Below the pieces are notes generated by a model that saw nothing but the letters and a program-made list of their open reading frames with translations, did no database searches and had not been told where the DNA came from. From Helichrysum umbraculigerum (taxonomy: Eukaryota > Streptophyta > Magnoliopsida > Asterales > Asteraceae), in contig CATIUR010000003.1 of NCBI GenBank assembly GCA_949592205.1, positions 80,690,501 to 80,754,500 on the forward strand: 64,000 bases of DNA, read 5' to 3'. The translations under genes were made by a program, and so were the position numbers. Below, one piece after another: positions 36,401 to 46,399 of this stretch. How positions within the stretch are numbered: position 1 is the stretch's first letter; the number at the start of each line of letters is the position of its first letter.

Positions 36401-36980
36401 GAGTTATGTTAATTAGTTGCAAAAGTAAAGATTCCTGGTATATCACTGGTTAAATGATATGTGAATATTAGCATGATTGCTAATTATGAACTGAATTTGA
36501 AAATTCAGAGTTGATACGTGTATTGTGGTTTTATAACCACTGTTATTGTTACTATTTTGTTTAATAGTTATAATGGGTTTAAGATTTTAGCATGTTGCTA
36601 ATTTCTAGTGATAATACCCTGGTAAGTGATGTGTAGTTTCACTTGTTGTTATCAGTATTACCATTGTTACCGATTCTGGTATATTACTAGTTTCTGGTTG
36701 TAAATGTTTAAGTATTCACTTGTTAAGTGATTGTGTGTTTTAAACGTTTATCTGATTGATGATCTAGGATTCAGGTAAATGGTTATTTCATAGAAAATAT
36801 CGGGTTAATGCACAGTATATGTGCGTAGGAAAAGACATAAACCTATCCATGAGGACAGGTGAATGTGGAAAGAATCGAAACAAAATAACTATAGTTATAA
36901 GTCGCTCTCGAGGACTAATGTATAGCTATGTTACATGAGACAAGTTGAGTGTGATCAGATTTCGAGGACGAAATCTCTTT
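33491..36980 (+). other. Non-coding internal domain of E, rich in perfect stem-loops
   Basis: No gene. The plus strand is poor in C (G about twice C in lines I counted) and full of perfect inverted repeats with different stems. Examples: ACTAAAT/ATTTAGT 33859-33877, AAGAATAT/ATATTCTT 34005-34026, AATGACAT/ATGTCATT 34073-34095, AGCATAAT/ATTATGCT 34700-34742 enclosing CAACG/CGTTG, ACTAATTAACT/AGTTAATTAGT 34826-34864, TTGCAAGT/ACTTGCAA 34893-34917, ATGAGTT/AACTCAT 35163-35179, CTATGTTT/AAACATAG 35296-35317, GTTGACT/AGTCAAC 35342-35360, AATGGTT/AACCATT 35832-35850, ATTATCT/AGATAAT 36243-36260, CTGAATT/AATTCAG 36491-36508. I count about 45 with arms of 5-11 bp. A structured packaging or scaffold RNA is plausible, since LARD internal domains are known to be structured. 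Confidence 0.75.
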
Positions 36981-36994
36981 AAGGGGGAGAGATT
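36961..36994 (+). promoter_or_regulatory. Element E hairpin and polypurine tract
   Basis: The hairpin TTTCGAGGACGAAA (36960-36973) is followed by 'ctctttaagggggagagatt' directly before the right LTR. Same arrangement as in Tekay elements with coding capacity. Confidence 0.9.
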
Positions 36995-39035
36995 TGTAAC
37001 ATCCTCAAAATGGACCTAGTTGTTTTATATTATTTCCTAGAATTTTAAATTATTATTTAATGTGTTTGGAAATAATATTGTTTGAACTAGTTGAAATTAA
37101 TTGGAATAGGAGTCAAATATTCCATTGTGACAAATAAATTATTAATTTTTGTAAATTAATAAAGTTGACGGTAAAATAAAAGATTTGGACTCGCAAATGG
37201 TTTTCGGGTTCCAGACAATAGATTGAGATATGGTATTAAATTATACCCGTATAATAGAAGGTCGGTTGGGGAACCGACTTATGATTCTATTTATTCTAAC
37301 TTTCCTCATTTGGAAAGTTTATGATTCACAAAAACTCTCAGAAAACCTCCAAATCAAACTAGAAATCGAATCAGGAAACTGTGATTCTTGCTAGACTTCA
37401 TCATGATCAATTATTCATTACTTCCTTTCAATTGTAAGTTATGATTTTGTTATATAATAGTTCAAAACTTTGATTTGAATTGATTTTGATTGAAATCATG
37501 AAATTGATGTGAAATTGGATGTTAGAAACTTGTTATAACTGTTACATGATATTTATGTGAAGTTATAGACTGTTTAAAATTGGTTGAAAACGAGTTTTTA
37601 TGATTTGGGTATAAAAACCCGTGGGTTAGGGTTTTGATCAGTCGCAGGTCTGCTGGAACGACGCTTGAAGCCGGCGGCTTCGTCCCCAAGCCGGCGGCTT
37701 GAATTGATTTGGGGAATCCGGTCGGATTCAAGGGAATCCGGCGGATTCAGGCGAGATTTGGTGAAGCCGGCGGCTTCCTTTCGAAGCCGGCTGCTTCAGT
37801 TTAAAGCCGGCGGCTTCGCCGGGCGGCTTCTTATTTTGGGCTCGGATATGAGATTAGATTTGATATTAATTTGAAGCCGGCGGCTTCTAGGGAAAGCCGG
37901 CAGCTTGAATGGCCAGTCCAGCCTTTCTCATAACTTGATGATTGAAATGTGCTTGGTATATATTACAAATTAATATATGATAATGATTATATTGAAATCA
38001 TTAGTACATGATTAGGAACTTGTAATTGTAGTGACATTCGTGTTTAAGTTCCTAGTATTATGAATTGATATATGTTATGTGATTATAACATAAGATTATG
38101 ATTATTGAGTTACTAACTCATTGTTTATCTGATTGTATTCTCAGATGTGGAGAAGGCTCAGTAACATTAGACCTCTGAGCTTACTGCTGAGGTATTCGGT
38201 GAGTGGATCTATAACCTCAGTGTGATTTAGTTGTAACAGGTTTGGTTACAACGAGTAACGTATTATTACTGTGTTCAGTTTCCATTATGATTATGGTTGT
38301 TAGTAATAATACTGTTGATAGACTGTTTAGTCTGATAAGTTGACCTAATTGAATATGTGATCACATGCTATATTTGGCCTTCGGGCAACAGACTTGAGGT
38401 CAACTTAATAGTTGGGTTTGGTTACTATTGAATCACGACAGGAATTTCCTTATACTTATCGTTATAGGAAATTAGGTCGTATGTGATTAGTATCAAACTA
38501 TCGGTCTATTCTGTATTGGCCATACGGATTGACGTTAAGTGTTCTGGGGGAATCCCCGGGTATTATGATACCTCTGGAACCACCGATCCTCATTTTAAGT
38601 GATTGTATAGAGATGTTATCTCTTTGAAATAGAATTGTATGTTCTTAGCTGAAGGATTCCCTAAGAACTCTAGAAACTCTATGATATTGTGTGATACGAT
38701 GCTTTGAGGTAAACAGAGTTGTTATGCTAAGTTGGACTGTGTTTATTGTTTCTCTCACTTAGCGTTATGCTAACCCCACCACAGTCCTTCCTGCAGGTTA
38801 TAATTGATGGGACACATTGTGCGGAAAGTTCTTTGAAATGATGGAATGTTTGACATGCATATCACTCTGATTTTGGTTTAATAACCGAAGACATGTTTTG
38901 AATTACATAACACCTGTGTTGTATTATTTTGGTTTGAAAGAACTAAACTGTTGTATAATAGTAATTTGGTTTGAAAATTTACGCTTCCGAATTGAATTCA
39001 TAATAATAATGTTTCATGAAATGAGGGGTGTTATA
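36995..39035 (+). repeat. Element E 3' LTR
   Basis: 2041 bp; same parts as the 5' LTR (GTAAGT 37434-37439, palindrome array 37667-37912). Followed by the CCTAC duplication and the rest of the D upstream ORF. Confidence 0.94.
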
Positions 39036-39104
39036 CCTACCCTCCGACGATACCAAGATATGTTGGAAGCTCGTTACTACCCCTACAATCTGCACCAAGA
39101 GTAG
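39036..39104 (+). pseudogene. Upstream ORF of D, C-terminal part
   Basis: Last 21 codons of the D upstream ORF after the second CCTAC copy, ending YYPYNLHQE-stop at 39102-39104. It joins 31059-31435 in frame when E and one duplication are removed. Confidence 0.6.
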
Positions 39105-39435
39105 GCCGACGATAGCCATGACCGTAGTATATAGCGATTAGGCGTGTATGTAATAGGTCTTAGTTAAGACCGCTAATCCGATGGCTATATTAAAATTCCA
39201 TCACCTTTTGTAACTTATTTCACTCGTCCGGATGTACAAAATCCCGGCACTTTTTGTAAACTGTAAACGCCTGTGATCTTTTGAACTTTTATGTTTCAAT
39301 TATAACAATCCTACTACTTTTGTTAAACTGTCCGCGTGTCAAGCTTTGACGTAGTTTCTCTGTACTTACTCAATCATCGCAATCATAATTCTTGTTCAAA
39401 CCCTCACATATTCATTATTGGTTGTTTCAAGGAAC
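39105..39435 (+). other. Spacer between D upstream ORF and gag
   Basis: About 330 bp without a gene. The last 70 bp ('aatcttgttcaaacc' and 'caaggaacatgcc' type words) match the sequence before B gag. Confidence 0.6.
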
Positions 39436-40545
39436 ATGCCTCCTCGACGACAAGTCACGCTTAGCGAAACTGAAATTGCAAATCTGATTGCTCGTAGTGT
39501 GGCTCAAGCCTTAGCTGTCCGAGCAACCACTCTTGGTAGCGAAGATACGGCTAACAATGCACCACCACCCAAAATCTGCTCTTACAAGGACTTTCAGAAC
39601 TGCAAACCTTTGAGCTTTCAAGGTACTGAAGGAGCAATCTATCTAGTGCGCTGGATCGAGAAAATCGAATCGGTGTTCCTTATCTGCAACTGCGTTGAGG
39701 ATGACAAGGTTAAGTTCGCCACCAGCACATTTTCTGACACTGCCCTTACCTGGTGGAACACCTATGCCCAGACTGTGAGTATCGCAAATGCTTACAAACT
39801 TCCGTGGGAAGAATTGAAGAAGATTCTGAGGGGCGAGTACTGTCCCAGGGATGAACTGAAACAACTGGAAGTGGAGTTCTGGAACCACAAAATGCAAGGT
39901 GACGACATCACTGGTTACACCAACCGCTTTCACCAACTGGCACTTCTGTGCCCATCCATGGTCGATCCTGAGTACAAAAGGATCGAGAAATACGTCGATG
40001 GACTCCCTGAACGACTTCAAGACTTAGTGACTTCATCTAAACCGTGTACTATTCAGAACTCCATTCGTATGGCCCATGAATTAACGGCTAACTCTGTCCG
40101 CCGTGGCTCGACTTCAACCCCACCTGCAAACAACAAACGTAAATGGGAAGTAAATCCCAACTCATCTAACCCGACCTCCAAGCCTACAACTGCAAGAACC
40201 CATACTACAAATCCTGATGACTCGAAGGCTTACAAGGGGAGCAAGCTTTACTGCTCCAAATGTAGCCTTCACCATAATGGCTCCTGTCCCTGCTCCAAAT
40301 GCAAGAAGTTTGGACACCTGGCCAAAGACTGCCGAACCAACCCCACTGGTACCGATGCTACTGCACCCAAGACCTGCTATGAATGCAATGGTACCGGGCA
40401 CTTCAGGAAGGATTGCCCAAAGCTGAAACTGGGAACCAACAATGCGAAAGGAAGAGCTTACATACTCAACTCTAGGGAGGATCCCCAGGACCCGAGACTT
40501 ATTGATTTACTCAACCCGGGTACGCTCATCTTTAGATTAGCCTAA
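39436..40545 (+). CDS. gag: Element D Gag
   Basis: Gag of 369 residues, clearly orthologous to B Gag. The ATG at 39436 gives MPPRRQVTLSE; a TTG-started extension upstream is not meaningful in a plant. The capsid-like domain (TEGAIYLVRWIEKIESVF, ALTWWNTYAQTV, YCPRDELKQLEVEFWNHK, FHQLALLCP) covers about residues 50-215. The linker is Ser/Thr/Asn-rich. The nucleocapsid part has CSKCSLHHNGSC, CSKCKKFGHLAKDC and CYECNGTGHFRKDC. The tail LIDLLNPGTLIFRLA ends at the place where protease would begin, as in B. No stop or frameshift, although LTRs have diverged about 1.8%, which may hint that the Gag frame was kept or is simply young. Confidence 0.93.
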   Translation: MPPRRQVTLSETEIANLIARSVAQALAVRATTLGSEDTANNAPPPKICSYKDFQNCKPLSFQGTEGAIYLVRWIEKIESVFLICNCVEDDKVKFATSTFSDTALTWWNTYAQTVSIANAYKLPWEELKKILRGEYCPRDELKQLEVEFWNHKMQGDDITGYTNRFHQLALLCPSMVDPEYKRIEKYVDGLPERLQDLVTSSKPCTIQNSIRMAHELTANSVRRGSTSTPPANNKRKWEVNPNSSNPTSKPTTARTHTTNPDDSKAYKGSKLYCSKCSLHHNGSCPCSKCKKFGHLAKDCRTNPTGTDATAPKTCYECNGTGHFRKDCPKLKLGTNNAKGRAYILNSREDPQDPRLIDLLNPGTLIFRLA

Positions 40546-40835
40546 ACTGTTTCCCATAAATCTTTCTTAGATCCTAAGTACCCAATAGGATTAGGAAACG
40601 ACCGACTACTTGAATCCCGACAGCGCAACTTGTATTGCATTTTAAATACAACGAACAAACTTCCCTCCCAATTACCTCACACTGGTTGAGACCGGGAAAT
40701 CTAACATTCTCACGTAATTACCGACTGACCATGTCCCGTGGATAAATGGTCGATACTCCTTACCAACTTTCCTAATCGATACCGATTACTACTTCGAACA
40801 AATTTCGGGACGAAATTCTCTTAACAAGGGAAGAA
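40546..40835 (+). other. D post-gag region with polypurine tract
   Basis: 290 bp with no gene. It shares the 'ctcacactggttgagaccgg' segment with B, lacks the second ORF that B carries, and ends with the TTTCG/CGAAA hairpin (40803-40816) and the tract 'aacaagggaagaa' before the right LTR. Confidence 0.8.
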
Positions 40836-43678
40836 TGTAACAACCCCAAAATTAGGGCCAATTTAAAATTTCCCTAATTACGTGTTTACTACTTGTATTT
40901 AATATGAAATAGGATTAAATACGTTACTTACTTACTATATATATATATGGGTGATATATATATACACGTATACGATTCGTTCAAATCGTATAAAACTACA
41001 ATTGTATAAACATACGGACGTTGGTAAAACAATTATTAAATAATGTGGAATTATTTAATTACACAAACTACTACTTTATATTACATTTATAATATAACAA
41101 ACATGCACGTTCTATTTAAAACGTTACTGAATATTACAAAACGCGACCAACCGACAAAATAAAACAAAGTTATATATTTATAGCTTAAAACATAAAGTAT
41201 TTTACTAAAATACTTCAACTAAATATCGAATCATATTTCGTATTTTAAACGTACTTTTAATCGCGTATAAAATGATTTTTACATTTAAACGACCGGGGGA
41301 AACGAACACTGCACGGAGCGCAAAAGCGAGGGAGCGAAAAGTGGTGAGACCACACCTTGGTGGCCCCACCAAAACCGGCCAAGGTGAGGGGTGCTAAACC
41401 CTCACCCTTTTGATTACTCCATCACACAATCACACACCACACTCCACCTCAAACTCTCTCCCAAACTCACTCATCTCTCTCTCTATCTCGGTCACTCTCT
41501 CTCTCTAGAAAACACCAACAAAACTTGCTTAAATCACAAAACGGAAAGGAGCAACAACGATCACCGCAACGAGGGCTACGATCCTATCTTTTCGGTTTCT
41601 CATTTCGACGACTTTGTACGTTTTCCGGCGACTCTCGAACTTTTCCGATTTCAATTATTTTGCTAGATTATAGTTCCCCTAGCTTAGTAATGTCCAAATA
41701 TATAATTGAAACTCGTTATTGAAAACATTATCGAAAATGTCGGTTTTGGTCACTTTTAAGAAAACGACACCTCGAACACTAAAAACGTCAACTAATAATT
41801 TTTATGAACTCATTATGACATTCTAAAACTAGTGTAAAAGTTTCGGGTCAAACCGAGGTCGTTTGACCCAAAAACCGAGCTTAAAACGGTAACAGCCCTT
41901 GTGTTGCGTCATGCCAAACATTTATGAGACACAAGGCTTGTGTCGCATAGAAGCATAAGACACAAGCATTGTGTCGCATAGAAGCATAAGACACAAGCAT
42001 TGTGTCGCATAAAACATAAGATACAAGGATTGTGTCGCATAAAACATAAGACACAAGGATTGTGTCGCATAAAACATAAGACACAAGGATTGTGTCGCAT
42101 AAAACATAAGACACAAGGATTGTGTCGCATAAAACATAAGACACAAGGATTGTGTCGCATAAAACATAAGGATTGTGTCGCATATTGTGTCGCATTAAGT
42201 TGCATCCATGAGACACAAGGCTTGTGTCGCATGATAACCATAAGACACAAGCATTGTGTCGCATATTGTGTCGCAAAACATAAGACACAAGGTCTGTGTC
42301 GCATTTAGTGTCGCAAAAACCCAAAAACAGAAGCCAAAAACATTCTAAGTGTTTAAAAGTCACTTTTCAACAACCAAATCAAATACGATACGATTTATAC
42401 ATGAAAATACTATACTTTTGGAAGTATACACCAATACTCGCATACATATAAGATTATACTTATTTAAACGCGAGATTCCACTCGCGCACATACACGAGAT
42501 TACACTCGATACCGACATATGAGATTACACTCAAACTAAATACGAGCTTACACGCGAACACATACGAGATTTCACTCGTACACTTTAGGGTTACACCCAC
42601 TCGGATTTACATCCGCACGAAAGATACGCGTTGCTATACAAATGTATATAAAACTATACGGTTACAACAAATACAAAATAATAATAGATGAGATTATTAT
42701 TATACGCCGATGCCAACGGGCCGTACAACTTTTCTACAAACTACGAATTTCAAACAATTACAAACGTACAAACAACTAATGGACATTAACTAGTTTGGGA
42801 ACAACTAGCGTGGATACTTTACAAGTATTCCATTTACTTACTGAACCTTATGCGTATTAGGACGCTAAGGGTTGCTAGTTCGGATACTACTTTGCTTGCT
42901 TACTGCATTGTCTGCTAGACTCAGGTGAGTCTCACAGCCCCTATTTTACTGTTTTCACTCAGGGGTGAGATGCATTACTGTTTTACATGAACACACGTAC
43001 TTACTTGCTGGCATGATTTACTTACTTTACTGAATTACGGATACGCCAATTGCATGAGTTTCGACTAATCTAATGAAAGACTCCTAATCATAGTTGTTAG
43101 TTATGGGATAAGGGCGAGTTTTAGTATATGGATCCATATGGGACTGACAATCCCCGCCCGGGGTAGCACGCACTACCACGAACCGTTACTGTAGAAACGG
43201 GCGTTTCTTACTCGTTTTATATGAATGTTTTGGATTAACATTCATGGGGGTACTATATTTACTGTACGTTAAGCTTCAACTATGGTGGCTCATGGCAAGG
43301 GTATCAAACGGTTAGCATGACCTGCAACCACCACTTACTTACTGGCTGGCTAATGATTTACAAATACAACTGTTACTTGTGTGTTCAAACTATTTACTTA
43401 CAAACATGTGAGATTCACCAACCTTTTGGTTGACCATTTTAGTAATGCATTCTCAGGTACACAGCTCTAGATGGATTGCCCAGCAGGATATGCTTACTTA
43501 GCTCGAGTCGCATGCATTTACAAGTTTGGAGATTGTTTTACATTACTTTTGTACTAATAGTTATGTATTAAAATCTCTAGGAATTTACTCGAACTCGAGC
43601 TTGTATTTTGAAATACTTATGTACTAATGTAATACCCAAAACTCGCTTCCGCAAACCATTAAATTTAGGGGTGTTACA
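40836..43678 (+). repeat. Element D 3' LTR
   Basis: 2843 bp. Compared with the 5' LTR it lacks about 73 bp near the end (after 'gtactaatgtaat' at 43633), and the donor-like site is GTACGT at 41616-41621 instead of GTAAGT. Its hairpin array (41897-42316) has about six near-identical 30-bp units against five more varied ones on the left, and one truncated unit at about 42160-42180. Confidence 0.94.
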
Positions 43679-43683
43679 TTAAA

Positions 43684-44075
43684 CATATAGTGACTTACAA
43701 TTTGGTCCATTCATTTATCTTTTTGGATTCTTTTAGATATGATCTGAGTTTTGCACTTTGGTTTTCTCAAAAGATCAGATATTATTGAAACTGCAAAATG
43801 TATAAAGTACATGATAGTTTTTCAGTTACAATAACCTAATCTATTACTATATTCAAATATGTTATCTTCAGCGATTCATGAGTTGTAGAAACTTTTGATA
43901 TCTTCTAATTTGTTATCTTCAGCGATCATTATTTCTTCAACTTTGACTCACTTATCTTTGATAACAGAAGTCATCTTGATATTAGACTCATAGACTGAGT
44001 TAGGTAGAGACCTTTGACATCTTTAAATCTGCTATTAGCATGACACCCTCTCACGAAGCTTTAACCGACTGAAAA
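43684..44075 (-). other. Element C 3' untranslated region next to D
   Basis: No gene. Before D inserted it was continuous with 27591-27673, ending at the C polypurine tract. It contains several CAGCGAT words typical of C. Confidence 0.6.
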
Positions 44076-45384
44076 TCAATGAGGAAATCCAAGCTGCTGA
44101 TCTTGGATAGAGAAGGATTCATTGCTTAGCTGAAGTGGCACAAATATTGAATAAAATTGCCAAGAAAATTGTAACTCAAATACAGGGAATATGTAAGTTT
44201 TGTGATAGAAGCAGTAAAGATGATTCCCATGTATCAGCAACTTTAATAGCATTAGCAATTTTTCCATATGAGCACCGTTGGATTTTGCATTTATTTGCAC
44301 GTTTTCCCAAACATCATCAACTTTTTCATATGAGCACCATTGGATTTTGCATTCATTTGCACGTTTTCTCCCCCTTGATGATAGCACTAAGCAGATCGGC
44401 ATTTCTCTGGTAGCATCAGCAACTTTTTTATTCGAGTATATCTCCCCCTTGATGATATCAGGAAATGCTGTAGAAAAAATGTGATTATTTCGTAAAACAG
44501 AATGGGTTTCCTCATCATCACCAGCTTGTGTTTTAGCTAATGGATCATTGAAAACAGAAAGTTCAGCCTGTATCACTCCCTGTGTCTGGGAAGTGACATT
44601 GACAGCTGGTGTAGTGATATGTAAGAGATAGCTCGGATCCTTAACCAGTGATGTGATACCAGTGATAGGTGTGTTATCACCTACTGATATCACTTGCCCT
44701 TTTGATAAATCAGCATCCTTTTGTGAGGATGATGAGTGGCTCATGGGTAGACTCGACAAGTGAGTGTTGGTTTCAGCAAGGGTGCCCATAGTAACTGAAC
44801 GTTCAGTGACTATTTCACCCTTGATTCCCTGATCCATTAATGTCAGAGATTTTACTTTGAGATTTCTTGTGGTGGTTGTTGAGGTTTTCTTGGATGGTGG
44901 ATGATCAGCTTTGGTCACTGGGGTTTTTACCAGTGACGTGGTTGATTGGGGGATAAAATCAGACAAATGTACAGCAGTTTCATACTGGGTTACAAGAAAG
45001 CCTTGTATTCCCATGAGAGTAAATAAAACTATTATCACTGGTTTGAGTAAAAAAAAAAATGAATACAAATCAGGGTTGATCTTAAGGATTTTGAGGAAAA
45101 ACTTCACCCTGATTTACTCCAGTGAATAATATCTTTACATACTCTGTTTTTGTGTAAAAGATGTTTATGATGATTAAAACGATTTTGAAAACTGTAATGG
45201 CAAAATTCTTACCAACCGAAGAGGCTAGAGAGCTTTCAGTGATTCTTGGTGACGTTTTGAAAGCTTTTAATTTTGCCGTTACTGAAAACCGAAAAGTTTT
45301 GTCTGGTTTTTGGTTTGAAGAAGAGTTATGAAAATCAAGAGAAGTTAGATTGTTTGTTTTATAGACGCTTCTCTTGATAATCAC
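44076..45384 (-). pseudogene. Accessory ORF region of element C (SIRE 3' ORF position)
   Basis: A long open frame (44076-45107) and an overlapping upstream one in another frame (45082-45384) suggest one protein broken near the A-run at 45048-45058. Neither starts with ATG in place. The readable part has a hydrophobic stretch (about residues 15-35 of the lower frame), then a Ser/Thr-rich middle with TTTTRNLKVKSLTLMDQGIK and ISVGDNTPITGITSLVKDPS. The end is altered by a tandem duplication of about 63 bp at 44265-44372. It lies downstream of pol, where SIRE elements often carry an additional, sometimes envelope-like, ORF. I cannot show envelope homology. Confidence 0.4.
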
Positions 45385-45778
45385 GTGGTTAAAAATGGGT
45401 TAACGTGATTGACGGTGGTGGAGAGTAGCAATGGTAGAGGTAATGATGGAGGTCTGGTGGCATTAATGGTGATTAGAGGTATGCGTCGGAAAATTGCACT
45501 TTGACGTAAGAAAGAGAGTGTCAGAAGTGCGACTTTTGTGACACATTTTGAAAGATTTAACAATTAAATCACCATTAATGAATACATCAGGGAGTCCCTG
45601 AGGTACTTAATTAATTGATTATCCACCAAAAAGAAATATATGTACCCAAGACAGAGATAAATCCAAACTTTTATCAAGCTGAGACTTTGGCTCACTGATT
45701 TAATCACAACTTAGAATACTGATTAAATCAGAGAGACGAGGTTACAGCGTTAATGCAATATGAGATTCATCTATCCTT

Positions 45779-45868
<90 letters not shown>

Positions 45869-46399
45869 CAGCTAAAAGTAAAGTATATGTATCTAAAACA
45901 GAGATAATCATAACCTTGTACCTAACTGTGACATTATCTCGCTGATTTAAGCACAACTTAGAATACTGATTAAATCAGAGAGACACTGTTACAGCGCTGA
46001 TATAGGCTAGATTTTCTTAGGTTTAGATACATTTTTTTATTTTATTTATTTTTTTATTTTTTTAAATGGATGAGTATAAATTATGTTTCATATGAACTTT
46101 TCCATCATTTAATCATATGAACTTTCGCTGATTCAATTACAACTTAGAATACTAACCAAATCAGCTACAGAAAATATGGATCAATGATAAGAGAGATTTT
46201 AATAAGACATAATAGATACTCATGAAATTATATACTTTATTCACTAAGCTAAACAAATCTAACTGATCATTACGCTTGCTGATTTGTTCAGTTGAAGTTA
46301 ATTGATCAGTGACTTTGTTCTACTAGAGTTATAATGTATACAATTTTTATTTAAATGAGACATTTAAACTGAAATGACTAACCAAGCAAAAGAGCTTAT
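45385..46399 (-). other. C region between pol and accessory ORF
   Basis: No gene. Two diverged direct repeats of about 140 bp (about 45630-45778 and 45876-46020) containing 'cacaacttagaatactgatt' flank a long (AT)n microsatellite at 45779-45865; a third partial copy is at 46130-46165. T-rich runs lie near 46030-46060. Confidence 0.6.

Larger units (their letters stand above)
31436..39035 (+). mobile_element. Element E: non-coding LARD-type LTR element
   Basis: LTRs 31436-33475 and 36995-39035 (about 2.04 kb) begin TGTAACATCC and end GTGTTATA (TA rather than the usual CA in both). Target duplication CCTAC is at 31431-31435 and 39036-39040. Primer site and polypurine tract are intact, but the 3.5-kb internal region has no reading frame above about 75 codons. 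That is a large retrotransposon derivative (LARD). About 33 LTR differences by eye (1.6%). Mobilisation must have used outside proteins. Confidence 0.95.
27679..43678 (+). mobile_element. Element D: gag-only Ty3/Gypsy with upstream ORF, interrupted by E
   Basis: LTRs 27679-30567 (2889 bp) and 40836-43678 (2843 bp) begin TGTAACAACC and end GGTGTTACA, with duplication TTAAA at 27674-27678 and 43679-43683. Without E the internal region is about 2.66 kb: primer site, an acidic coiled-coil ORF, gag and polypurine tract, with no pol. Family relationship to B is clear (Gag and LTR framework). LTR divergence in the part I compared is about 1.8%. Confidence 0.95.
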
